Shown here: piece after piece, positions 10,831 through 22,024 of the stretch
Numbering within the stretch: position 1 is the stretch's first letter
Layout of the letters: each line of letters begins with the position of its first letter
DNA from: Eleusine coracana subsp. coracana
Lineage: Eukaryota; Streptophyta; Magnoliopsida; Poales; Poaceae
Length of the DNA stretch: 64,000 nt
Reading direction: 5' to 3'
Assembly: GCA_032690845.1 (NCBI GenBank)
Contig: CM064421.1
Location: 37,128,963-37,192,962, forward strand
Notes under the pieces: generated by a model
Database searches by the model: none
Told to the model about the DNA's origin: nothing
The model's input: only the letters and a program-made list of their open reading frames with translations
Program-made: the position numbers and the translations under genes

Positions 10831-11304
10831 GGTCCATTAGGAACGAGGCTAGCACGGGACGGAAGTAGCCGCAGCCGCCGCCGCCGGCGGGTCGCTGGAA
10901 AGAGGGAAAGAAACAGCTGCCCGTGAGAACGAGGGCTCCTTTGCATAACGGCAATCGGTAATTTACATAAAACCCCCTAAGTATCACGATTAATGATTCG
11001 CGATCGGTATATTGCAAAATTCCAATTTCTGTTTAGCGAAGAGGCTCCTAATTTGGATCGCGACTATTGACCGCAATCCAAAATAAGGGGTAAATTGTAA
11101 ATGTTATCCGTCCCGCCGTCCGACGGGATCCTGCTGCCGCCGGCGACCGCCGCCTCGCCATCCCGTGATATCCAGCGTCAAGGCGCGGCAAGGTCAACAG
11201 AAAGCCGCAAGCCGCGTCTCCTGTGCCATCTCCGTCTGCCCAACGAGAGCCGCCGAGTTACAACCACCAACTGAATCGGAGTCGCCCTAGCCACGGCGGC
11301 GGCG
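10831..11304. other. sequence present in copy A' but absent from copy A
   Basis: About 475 bases separate two parts that are adjacent in copy A. This could be an insertion in A' or a deletion in A. No inverted-repeat ends or coding similarity were recognised. Confidence 0.45.
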
Positions 11305-11420
11305 GATAAAAATACGAGGAAGAGTATCCATGGGAGGTGGGGGAAAGCATTGGGATCTTCTCGTCTGTGTTGAATTGTCCTCCAGTTCTATGGTCCGCTC
11401 TCACTGGATTTCTAGCAACG
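11305..11420. repeat. duplicated segment, copy A' tail
   Basis: Matches copy A at about 5306-5430 (shared CCATGGGAGGTGGGG and TCTATGGTCCGCT blocks). Confidence 0.65.
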
Positions 11421-12453
11421 GCGGCGTCGCCATCTCCCGGCGTTGGCTCCGCCGCCTACTGCATCGCCGATGGAAGCAGGAAAAAAAGGCGGCTTAGCCC
11501 ATACAGCCCACTAAGGGCCCATCTATTTTGTTGAGGCGTATTAGGCCTGGTAGACTTTTTCTGGATTCGGTTTTGTCTTCTGCTCTTCCTCTGTCAGTCT
11601 TATTCTTCTTTTCAAAACTAATATCATTCTTAATTATTAAAATTTAATTAGAAATGGTACATTCAAATTTGAAATCATTATATTTTTTTATCAGAAGAAG
11701 TCGGCACTCTGAATATTGTGTCTTTGCCTCTCTGTTTTTCTTACCAGTATAGGCACTCTGAATTTCTCTCCTCTTTTCCACAACTCCCCACACCTAACCA
11801 TTTCGCAACTCCTCCCCCCACTTGTATAACTAATCCCCTAGACCATCACTAGCCGTATCTTGTCGTGGAGTACATGTGCACACGTACGCATCCGCTTTGC
11901 ATAATGCACGTACGCATACAATACTGTCACGAATTAAAACTTGCACGCGCGCACAAAAAAAAGAAAGCGAACCAGGGCGAAGCAAGAGCAGACAAGACGC
12001 ATTGGCGCGCACATATGGATGTTATCCTAATCATTGCATAAACTAGTGAGGTTACGTGCGCAACTATTTCTATTCGCCTGCATGGACGACTTGTTTATCT
12101 CGAGGCGGTAGCCCGTGTCTGCTGCTATGCAGGGCTAGCTGGCGCACTTGAGGTGAGCATTGCAACTACCCCTATAATTGTTAAGGACGATCTTAGCTAG
12201 CTAATGTCCTTAATCATTACTCATCATTATGCACTAGCTCTCCGGTGGAGCACAACGAGATGTTGGTCTCGTACTTCTAGGACAATGGAACAGGTCACAG
12301 TACTTCGTCTTCGTCTAGGACAATCAGACTTGAAATTTCGACAATTTTGTCTGAACTTTATTGAGTTCCATGTGTGTACAGGTCACACTAGCATATCAAT
12401 CGGGCGGGAGGGAGCCTGGTGACGACAAAGATCGCTATTCCAAAATACGTCCG
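11421..12453. other. intergenic, no supported gene
   Basis: Mixed AT-rich and unique sequence up to the LINE target site. I see no coding similarity, RNA gene or transposon ends. Confidence 0.5.
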
Positions 12454-12472
12454 TGTTGGATGCATATATTAT
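12454..12472. repeat. LINE target site duplication, 3' side
   Basis: TGTTGGATGCATATATTAT, identical over 19 bases to 20197-20215, flanks the poly-A end of the LINE. Confidence 0.95.
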
Positions 12473-12689
12473 TTTTTTTAAAGGAAACTACGGCTAACCC
12501 ATGTGGGTGAAGCCTGAACATTTTATTGCATAGGTAACAATATACAAATTGTTACAAATAAATTACATGAGCAGTATGAGGAAGACCAGTTACACAGAAA
12601 ACAGAAAAACACTAAAAACCTGAAACTAAGAAACTACTCTAATTGACTATCATATTGCTCCAGCTCATAAGGAGAGAACGATCATGAGA

Positions 12690-15600
12690 CTAGATACATC
12701 TGTATGACCATAGTGCAAGATCCTCGTGAATTCTTCTAGTAATTGTGAGGTTGGATTCATCTTCATGATGGAATATTTTAGAATTTTGACACTTTCATAT
12801 GTTCCATAAGAAGCAAGTGAGGACAGTACTCCGGAGCTTTGCTAACATGGATTGGAGCTCAGGGATGGTATCCCAAAGCGACTCTACCTGAACAACATCT
12901 GTTGGTGGGGGAGCCCCTATCGACGTCCAAAAGCTAGTAACTTTGGCACAATGTGAGAAAATATGCTCTATAACTTCAGGAAGGAGACAAAAAGGACACT
13001 GAGCTGATTCCCCCATGTTGTGTCTATACAATCGATCCTTCGTGTTGAACCGTCGGTGATAGGTCAGCCAAAAGAAAAATTTGTATTTTGGCGGTGCGAA
13101 ATTATCCCAGATATTGGTAGCAAACTCATCGATGGGTTCTTGCTGAAATTTCATAGAGTAGAGTTGAGCTGAGGTGGGGGTCTTACCATTGTTTCTCATA
13201 ACTCAATAGTCAATGTTGATCAGCTTGTAGGTGAATGTCTTGCATGAAGTTTCGAAGATCGTCTAGTTCTTCCTTCGCCACTCGGGTTAACCTTGACTGC
13301 AACGCTAGTTCTAGCATAGGGGTGGAGAAAGCCATGCTTACAGACAAGTTCAGTCTTTTTGAATGTGAAAAAAGAGCAGGGAAGGCCTGCATTAGCGGTA
13401 CCGGCCCCTACCATAGATCAATCCAGAACGCTGTCATACGGTCGTTACCTACTATCACTTTTGTAACTTGGTGAAAGGAGGGAAGGGTGGCATATATATC
13501 TTTTCATATAGGAGTGGAGTTTGGAATTGCATCCTCAAAGTCACGCTGGTCATTCCATCCATAGTTTACTCTTACCCAAGAAAGCCAGGGCGTATTCTCT
13601 TCGTTGTGGAAACGAACAAGGAATTTCTGAGGCAAACATTTGTTTTGCTTGACGAGGTCTTTAACACCAAGCCCTCCATTGCACTTTGGATTTTGTACAT
13701 TCTCTCATGCTACCTTACATTTTCTACCATCACATTTGTCTTCTCATGTCTATCCAGATAGACGCTTTAGTCTTCTTGTCCATGGCCTCTATAGTGCCTT
13801 CTAGAAGTGCCAATGATCCCATAGCATAAGTAGGCAGTGAAGAGAGCACATACATTGCTAGTGTAGTTCTGGCCATTTGGTGAAGTAAGGGACTTTTCCA
13901 TCCTGCTAAGTACTTATCATGTCTACATATAATTGGGTAAAAGTCTGACAAGTGCAGTTTGAGATTAGAGAGGGGTAGACCTAAGTAAGGTTGAGGAAAG
14001 CTTGAAACAGAGCACCCAAAGGCAGATGCCAAAGCCTCTGCCCTATCCCTCGGAACATGTATAGGAAGGAATGTGCTTTTCTCATAGTTTATATGTAAGC
14101 TAGTGGTAAGAGAGAAGCTCTGAAGTATTTCTTTCAACATAGCTAGTTGATTGTCCTCTGCTTACACAATTATCATAGTGTCATCCGCATATTGGATCAC
14201 CGGACAAGGAGCACCTTGCACTAGGGGGTGAAGGATTTCACCATTTTTTGAAGCGCGGTTTATAAGACGTTAAAGCACATCCGCAACAGTGATGAACAAA
14301 TATGGGGAGAGGGGGTCACCTTGACGGAGCTCTTTCTTGCAATTAATCCATTTCCCAGGTTTTCCATTTAAGAGTACTGTCGTTTGACTGGTGGTCGAGA
14401 GATCAAGTATCCACTTTTGCCACGTAGGGTGCAAATTTTTTGCTTCTAAGATAGAGTCAAGGGCATTCCAATCAATCGAGTCGAAAGCTTTCCTAAAGTC
14501 AAGTTTAATGGCAATAGCCGAGGTCTTCCTCTTATGGCAAGCTTGAATTATCTCAGCCGCATAGACAAAGTCCTCAGAAATGCACCGTCCTTTTAGAAAA
14601 CCAGTTTGGTCTATATGAACTAATGAAGTGATATGATTTTGCAGCCGGGAAGTCATGATTTTTGACATAATCTTAACTAGATAGTTCTGAAGTGAGATAG
14701 GGCGGTAGTGCTTAGGCTTCGTGACACCAGATTTTTTGGGAATAAGCACAATATAAGACTTGTTGATACGCCTGAGATCTACTTTTGAGAGGAAAAAGTC
14801 AAAGAGCAAATTCTAAAGGTCAAACTTTTCTAAGTCCCAATTATTTTTATAGAAGGCCGGCCCAAAGCCGTCCGGACCGGGGCTGAAGTCATCTTTCATT
14901 TTCAATAGAGCTAATTTTATCTCTGTTAGACTGAACGGTGTTACCAGGGAATCACATTGATGAGAGTCAAGTGACGAATGAGTCATCAGTTTATTCAAAT
15001 TGAAAGTACTCTGAACCAGGTCAGAAACGACTAATAGCTTGTTGTAGAAATCATGAAGAATTTGGTACTTCCCAGAGTGCGAATAAACAGGAGTGCCATT
15101 GAGGTCTAACATCTTTATTTGGTTGTTGCGGTGTCTGATTGTCGCACTCAACTGGAAATATTTTATATTTTCATCGCCAAGCACACATCCTTTAATTTTA
15201 CCTCGCTGTTTCTAGAATGCAGCAATAAGCGCTATGTGATTCTGGAGAGAAAGTTTTACCAAGTATCTTAGCCTGAACTCAAGATGGGTAAGGGCACGAA
15301 ACTCTTCTAGTTTATCAAGGAGTGCAATGACCACTTCGCAATTATGAATAACAACTCTTGATTTCTTCTTTTGACTGTCCCATTTCTTAGAGGTAGCGCG
15401 AACTCTTTTAAGACGAAGGCAGAGAGCAGCTGTGTTGTTACTACATTTTGACGTTTGCACACTATTCCAATTCTGAGCCAGAAGGGGGGGGGGGGGGGGG
15501 GTTACTCAGGAGAAAGTAGCCAGTGATTGTTAAAGCGAAAGAGAGAGGATTTAGGGATGGCAGTAGCGGCTTTAAGCATTAGCTTGACATGGTCAGAGGT

Positions 15601-16266
15601 AGTGTGGATTTTAGAGGTTAGCGTCGAGTCAGGGAAGGCAAGGCTTCAATCATTACTTACAAAAGCTCTATCTAATCTTACTAACGTTGGGGCTGATTGG
15701 TTATTAGACCAAGTAAAAAGACGATCTAAAAGAGGAGCTCATGAAGCTGTAACTCATGAATAGAATCATGAAACAAATCAGCTTCACGGGAATCAAAGTT
15801 ATCATTCGATCGGTCAGCAGGTTCCCTAACTAGATTAAAACACCCTAAGATGATCCAAGGAGCATCAATGGCAGCAACAATCATTTTTAGTTCTTCCATG
15901 AAAAGACACTTAAGATTGTAATCGCAAGGCCCATATATGTTTGTTACATAGAAAGAAATCGAAGCAACTTGAAAAGAGAACTTAGAAGTAAGGGAGAAAT
16001 CATCTATTCTATTACTAAGGAGCTCCAAGTCACGCGCATTCCAAGCTGTCACAATACCACCTGACGCGCTAACTGAATTTTTAAAAACAAAATTACGAAG
16101 CTGAGGAGGCAAAAAGGAAGAGGCCTTAAAGGAGTCTAAATTAGTAAGCTTAGTCTCCAACGCAGCAAAAATCAAGGGCACATCAGCTGATAGAGAGCGT
16201 CTAACTTCTTTGCACTTAGCCGCATCACCTAATCCTCTAACATTCCAGAACTAGATAGAGAGAAAT
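12690..16266 (-). pseudogene. LINE ORF2: endonuclease, reverse transcriptase, zf-RVT (broken)
   Basis: The frame opens with WNVRGLGD near 16250, a typical start of the apurinic-like endonuclease domain, which runs to about 15500 (NIYGP, then DRSNDNFDSREAD). The reverse transcriptase spans about 15200-13730, with PISLQNYLVKIMSK, DFRKAFDSIDW, RQGDPLSPYLF and the catalytic YADD at 14180-14191. A zf-RVT region with FCLLPEVIEHIFSHC lies at 12795-13199. Stops occur at 15646-15648, 15212-15214, about 14813, about 14270, about 14153 and 12795-12797, and the frame shifts near 15726 and between 13730 and 13199. A run of 18 G on the plus strand (15484-15501) also disrupts it. Confidence 0.9.
15484..15501. 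repeat. poly-G run of 18
   Basis: Eighteen consecutive G on the plus strand within the LINE ORF2 region, between the endonuclease and reverse transcriptase parts. It is either a real homopolymer expansion or a sequencing or assembly artefact. Confidence 0.9.
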
Positions 16267-16576
16267 TTACAAGAGGTGCTAACCATAATTAAACCACAGG
16301 ACACACCAATTAAAATAAGAAAAGCGATGAAGCAGTAAGCATAAAAAGATAATAATAGATAACAAAATTAGGGTTCTCATCCAGCACACACTACTGATTA
16401 CAATAACGGAACAGAAGGTCCATAAATAGAAAGGGAGCAGAAGGCCCCAACTAAAGATAATTGTTAAAAAAACAAAAGCAGAAGTAAACCACTCTTGGTA
16501 GACAAGAGTGCTGAGCATCTAGGGACAAGACTTCAGCCGAGGAGCGATCAAATGCCTTTGTAGCTGTAGCGGTGAT

Positions 16577-19500
16577 CTACTCATCATTAACAGATGGAGC
16601 CATCACATCACCAGCGTCAACTGCGCAGGCGTTAGCAAGATCAGCAATGTCTCGGCAGTCCAGAGGCCCAGTATTTTTGTCAACCAAGTCCAGCAGTTCA
16701 TGAGGAAGGGGCTCAATAAAATTACCTTGGGGGTCATGCGGAGCAGATGAACAGGAGGTCGAAGAGCCTTCTTTCTGACGACGCTTGAGTACCGCTGCCT
16801 TATCTAGCATAGAGATATAGGTTGGTTCTTCAATTTGGGTCAGTCGAGGGCTCCTTCTCTTAGCCTGGCGAGGAAGCGGCGGCAGAGCCATCTGAAGCTC
16901 AGGCACACTATGCTGCTCAACAACCTAGGTCACAGGCAGCACCAGATTGTCTTGGCGCACCTGATTTGTAGGCGGCACCTGATCAACACCAAGTTCGGAG
17001 ATTTGCTCAGAGGAGCCATGAATGGAACTGCCCACTAAGGGGGAGGCCAGGAGAGCATCAGCTGCCTCCAGAGAGATTTCTTCCCCCAACACTGAGGTTA
17101 GCCTTGTGAGGAGTGCCACTGAGAAGCCGGGGCACGCCAGAGGACCCACAGTGTCTCGTGAGATCATCATGCCAATTGAGCAAGTAGTAAGGTCAGCCAC
17201 TAGCAAACCACGACTTCCATTGGGGCGGAGCAGCTGCATTGGGATGTGGAAAAAAGCTCTCTCACCAGCTTGTCCCTCCACTTTTATCTCATAGAATCCA
17301 TTGAACAGAGTAGCCTTGACATCCTTCAGGTGAGCAGTGATAGGGTCACCACGAGAAAGCGGAATCATAGTCTGCTCAGCAAGAGGTCCAATCGGGATAG
17401 GGAGAAGTTCCAAACCAGAAATAGAAAGCCTAGTGGTCTGGTCGCCCTCTATGAACGCCCTTTCAGCAGCAGTGAGCGGGGGGTGTGGATACCTTGAAGT
17501 GTGCCTTGGCATGGGGCCCAGGGGAGGAGCTTGAACTGGTGTTGCGTTCAAAGTATCAGCAGGAGGGCGAGTATCATCAGGGCTGTCATCACTGTCATCT
17601 TCATCCAGGTCGTCCCCACCACCGCCGCCATGGGCTGGGGGATCACCTCCATCAGAAGCATCAATGTGATCAGAGTAGAGGATGGTTACATAGCCAACAG
17701 ACCCTAGGCCATCATAGTTCTCGAAGTTGATTGCATGTGGGACATCAAGTATACTTTCTGCCTTGACAGTCACATAGACAGCCGAGTAGTCTGCACCAGT
17801 AAAGCATATCGGATCCACATAGTGAAGGTTGGCAAAAGGTATAGTAGTTCCAGCAATATGCTCACAAAACCAATGCTCAATCGAATAGTCTTCAATCGAC
17901 AAAGCAGCCATAGTCTCATGCTCAAAGACAAAGCAGTTATCACCTTGGTCAATTCTCTCCATCGCCACGTTGTGTAGTACACCGAAGAAAGGGCTCCTGG
18001 TGCATACAAACTCCCTTCTCTCAGGGCTTTCAAAAATCACCAAGTGAGCACCACGGCATGACGTGACGGCATTCATTCTGAAAATGCCACAGTCATGACG
18101 AAGGCCAGCAAGAATATCATCCAATGTCGCGGCCACCGGAGGCAGCACAAAGGCAGAGGCCATGTGAGCATAGTGAGCCATGTTGACGAAGGGGAAGTAG
18201 ACATCTATGTGATCAGGGCGCTGAGGTGGTTGGAGATCCTCTACGTTTGGGGGAACATAGGCATCCGCCACTGAAACTTCAGCATTTGGATGCAGACCGT
18301 CACTCTACTGAGTATAATCATTACGCCGAGCAGGAGGCGTCCTAATATTATCCTCGGAAACATCTTCAATGAGCCAGTTTTCTTCAGGACGAGGAGCAGG
18401 GAGAACCATAGAGCGGATCGCAGAGAAAGGTATAGGTTCTCCCACACCTGTCGTGGAGTTAGCAATATCAGCAGCCATAGGAAGGCAGATCTTCATCCCC
18501 AGCTGAAGAGACTGGGGAGGCGTGATGCTCGTCGATGATGGCTTGCGTCAAGGAAGCCCCACCAGAGACCTGCTGCAATGTAACAGCCGCCACCTCCATG
18601 AGTGGCGGGAGGCCACCAGGGGGCGCCGGGACAGACGGATGTTGCTGCAACATAGTCGGAGCTTAAGAGGGAGTGCCCCCCCAAGTCACCATCCTTCTAC
18701 CTGGATGGAGAGGCCGGGGCGGAAGGAGAAGCCATCGAGCTGAAAGGTTCAGGGGCAGCTGCGGCCAAGTTAGGGGTGGAAGAAGCGAGATTGACCTTAG
18801 AGGGAACGTAGATTAGGTGAGCTTTGCACCTTGCTTGAATGTGGTTGAAGTTCCAGCACTTCTTGCACCTGATGGGTTCTGTGCACTAGTGGCGACGATG
18901 ACCCACGGCAAGACACTGGAAGCAACATCGATGAAAATCAGAGGGGTGAGGAGGAGGAGGCTTATATAGCGTAGGGGAAGGATGGGGTTTAGGAGGGGAA
19001 GAGACTACGTCCGCATAGGAAACTGGTTGGCGAGTAGCTAGGCCGTCATCACCAAAGCCCGAAGCGTCTGGACGTAATTTAGGAAAGTTAATAAGCAGTT
19101 GAGGTGCCCAGTTATTGAGGGAAGGTGGAGGGTCTAAATTTGAAAGCCGGGTGTTAAGCGGCAGAGTAGGAAACAAGCCAGGCAGAGGGCCCAATGTCAG
19201 GCAGTAAGGTTTTCTTCTATTGGGTTTGCAATGGGGAGCAGGGAAAGAAGAAGGGGATGCATCATTAATATTAGAAGTTAAGGTCGAAAGCGAATTATGT
19301 TTACGAGGGGAAAACTGTTTGGGAGGTCCGAGAATCCCTTCGTTCCCTAGGACCGAAATTAATTCCCCTTCCTTCAAGACACTTAATGACGCATGCGAGC
19401 CCAGCTACTTATCCGAGCAATTTGAATTTGAATTTGGATCTTCACCGGCGAAGAACTGGAGAGCGTCAGTACACTGAACCTCCGGCAAGCAAAGCATGGC

Positions 19501-20181
19501 GGACAGGGCTATGGCAGATGAGAGCGACGCCTGCTCGAACGAAGTATGAAAACGCAGAACGAAGTTATCATGAAAAATTCCTTGAAGCCACAGAACAACG
19601 AAACAAACGTTGTTGCTAGCTAGCAGGACACGATAAACATTTTCCTCAACCTGAACATTTGGTTCATCACCTGAGTTGCCCATCCAATGCATTAGAACTC
19701 TCTTGACAAAGAAGGAACCTATCCATGCAACAGGGGGCTCCACAGAGATCCAAATTGGAGCAAGCCGATAAGGAGACGAAGAGCTTGTAAAGTTGGAGAA
19801 AATAGAGGAGAAGAAGTTCTCAACAAAGTAATTCTGGACAACAATGGCAGGAGATTGGGGAATCACATAGGACTGATGGTGTTTAAAGGGAAAAATCTGG
19901 GGAAGGCCTGCTGAGGAGATGAAACCACTCCTCTGAGGTAGATGGAGGAAAGAGGTAGCTTGGCAAAGCTTCTGATCGGCGGAGAAAGGAGGAGAGTAGC
20001 GTCGACTGGGGAGGGAGAAGAAACAGGAAGAGGATGCGGCACTGACGCAGGGGTCGACTGGGGAGGGAGAAGAAGCAGGCAGAGGATGCGGCATTGACGC
20101 AGGGGAGGAGAATGTTGCCGGCGAGCCCTGGGCGGAGGAGTTCAACGACTCCTTCCACGCCGCATTCACGTCACTCTCCAT
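16577..20181 (-). pseudogene. LINE ORF1, RNA-binding protein, about 1,200 codons (broken)
   Basis: Starts at the ATG 20181-20179 and ends at 16577. The N-terminal block (20181-19405) is Ser/Pro-rich, followed by a folded part. Two CCHC knuckles follow: CFQCLAVGH...C near 18890 (its last spacer residue is now a stop at 18886-18888) and CKKCWNFNHIQARC just downstream. A second folded block of 448 codons lies at 18271-16925, with a Gly/Asp-rich acidic linker. A basic C-terminal tail (RRSPRLTQIEEP) ends at 16577. Stops at 19405, 18886, 18305 and 16925 keep the same frame within blocks, and the frame shifts twice between 18886 and 18496. The product would bind LINE RNA. The length is unusual for plant L1 ORF1. 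Confidence 0.82.
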
Positions 20182-20196
20182 CTAGTGTTTTTTCTT

Positions 20197-20215
20197 TGTT
20201 GGATGCATATATTAT
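20197..20215. repeat. LINE target site duplication, 5' side
   Basis: Exact 19-base copy of 12454-12472. Confidence 0.95.
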
Positions 20216-21259
20216 ATATCACTGCTGAAAATTGCACAAGTACCAGTGTGACCAACCCGTTGCAGTTTAATTTGTTCCTTTTGGCGGATGCATAATTGAT
20301 GTCGATGTAGCTTAGCTCGTGTCCAGTTCGGTCGACGACCGTGCGATGTGACGTACAGTAGTACAGATTAGCATAGCCCCCCGGAATTTTGTGCAACAAA
20401 CAAGCATCGGTGTACCGAACGAAAGGTGAAGCAATAAACAAGAGGAGCAAGCTGCAAGCGGACACGAAACAGAAGGCTGGAAAAGGCAGCAGAGTCCACG
20501 TAAACCCGTTACAAAAGCCGTGGCGGCATCCGTCCGCCGGCGGACGACAAAAGTTGCCGTGGCTGGCCGCTGCGCTTTCCTCCGTCGTCCCAACACACGG
20601 CCGCCGGAACCACCACCACCGCTTTAGCAGTAGTCCAACTCATCAGAAACAAAGCCACCATCTCCGTTTATTAGAGGAATTTTAAATAATTCAGGGCCGC
20701 GTAGAATTTCCTTCTCCTGTGTGCATTCATCTTAGCTTGTTGAAAATTTGGCCCCAGCCCTCGACAAAACTCACATGCATGAGCGGAGCCTTCGAGTTTG
20801 TGATGGCTACGTGTGTGTCGGCTTACATGTTAGGGGCATTGACATTTGGTATATAGCGCTACAGTTTGACACTGACAGGGTCAATGTAGTGAAACTGACA
20901 GGGTCAATGTAGTGAAACTCAGCCCTGATGGCCCACATGTCAGTGTCACTACTGAGTGAGTGGATGTGACCACCGGTTTGCATGAATTGCGAGCATATTG
21001 CCCATCCCTAGTGCTCGCGTGAAGTGCATGGGCCATAACTTGTGCGAATCAGCAATTTTGGAGAGAGGAGAGGCCGATACGCAAGAGAAGAGACGAGATG
21101 CTTTAATTTTCTTCGGTCGCTAAAATTTTTATATGCACACAAGTGTTCGTGTGTCCTCGAATGAGTATTCACGAGTCCCTTGCGCTCCTCCACATCGTGC
21201 GCGTTTCGCTCCATCCCTGTCCCCTCGCGGCCTTGCACAGCTTTGTCGTCTCTTCCCAC
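20216..21259. other. intergenic upstream of the LBD gene
   Basis: No coding similarity. It contains a 23-bp tandem repeat (20871-20916) and a TGTCGG word at 20816-20821, which is a high-affinity auxin response factor site in published DNA-binding work. A single hexamer is weak evidence. Confidence 0.45.
20871..20916. repeat. 23-bp perfect tandem repeat, two copies
   Basis: ACTGACAGGGTCAATGTAGTGAA-type unit at 20871-20893 and 20894-20916. Flanking it, GACACTGACA at 20868-20877 is the exact inverted complement of TGTCAGTGTC at 20938-20947, so the whole could fold as a hairpin. Confidence 0.85.
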
Positions 21260-21266
21260 TATAAAA
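21260..21266 (+). promoter_or_regulatory. TATA box of the first LBD gene
   Basis: TATAAAA, 123 bases upstream of the ATG at 21383. Confidence 0.65.
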
Positions 21267-21382
21267 CTCGGTCGTGTGGTGGCTCGCATGTAGTACTAGC
21301 AATCGCCTCAGCAGGAGCCTATCTAGCTACTAGCTGAGCTTGAAGGTTGAAGAGAGAGACGAGCGAGCTAACAGCGACGGCC

Positions 21383-22024
21383 ATGGCGTCCTCTGCAGGT
21401 GGCGGCGGCGCTCCGGGCTCGCCGTGCGGGGCGTGCAAGTTCCTGCGGCGCAAGTGCGCGGCGGAGTGCGTGTTCGCGCCCCACTTCTGCGCGGAGGACG
21501 GGGCGGCGCAGTTCGCCGCCATCCACAAGGTCTTCGGCGCCAGCAACGCCGCCAAGCTGCTGCAGCAGGTGGCTCCCGGCGACCGGAGCGAGGCGGCCGC
21601 CACCGTCACCTACGAGGCGCAGGCCAGGCTGCGCGACCCCATCTACGGATGCGTCGCACACATCTTCGCGCTGCAGCAGCAGGTAATTAACTTACCTCTA
21701 CCTGATAATTAACCGCGACCACGCAGGTGACATGCATGATGAGACCCCAAATTAATTGACGCCATATATGTACATATGTCATATGTGCAGGTGGCGAGCT
21801 TGCAGATGCAGGTGCTGCAGGCGAAGGCGCAGGTGGCGCAGACGATGACGGCCGGCGGCGGGCAGGCGGCGGGGAGCCCTCTCCTGCAGCGGTGGCAGAT
21901 GGAGCCGGAGTCGCTGTCCACGCAGAGCTCCGGGTGCTACAGCCAGCCGAGCTGCGACGGGTCGGCGTCGATGCAGGAGATGTACTGCTTCGGCGAGCAG
22001 GAGGAGGGCAGCTACACCAGATGA
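21383..22024 (+). CDS. class I LOB-domain (LBD) transcription factor, LBD16/29-like
   Basis: Two exons: 21383-21682 and 21791-22024, joined across a 108-bp intron with GT-AG ends (CAG|GTAATT, TGTGCAG|G), giving 177 residues. The N-terminal LOB domain has the CX2CX6CX3C zinc-binding block (CGACKFLRRKCAAEC, residues about 15-29), a GAS block (FAAIHKVFGASNAAKLL) and the DP-I-Y-G-C-V segment before a glutamine-rich start of the coiled coil (QQQ at 98-100). The intron falls right after that QQQ, exactly as in the neighbouring gene. LBD proteins are plant-specific nuclear DNA-binding regulators of lateral organ and root initiation. The C-terminus is short and Ser/Gln-rich. It ends toward the CRL1-type gene 3 kb away, and the two probably arose by duplication with inversion. 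Which LBD member it is in rice numbering is unsure. Confidence 0.93.

Larger units (their letters stand above)
12473..20196 (-). mobile_element. near full-length plant L1-type LINE
   Basis: A 7,724-bp non-LTR retrotransposon bounded by identical 19-bp target site duplications. Its 3' end is a short poly-A (a run of T on the plus strand from about 12472 to 12479). On the minus strand it has ORF1 with zinc knuckles, then ORF2 with endonuclease, reverse transcriptase and a zf-RVT region. Only 15 bases lie between the 5' boundary and the first ORF1 ATG, so a slight 5' truncation is possible. Both ORFs carry premature stops, so the copy is not expected to be mobile. It is inserted in unique DNA upstream of the LBD gene. 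Confidence 0.93.
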
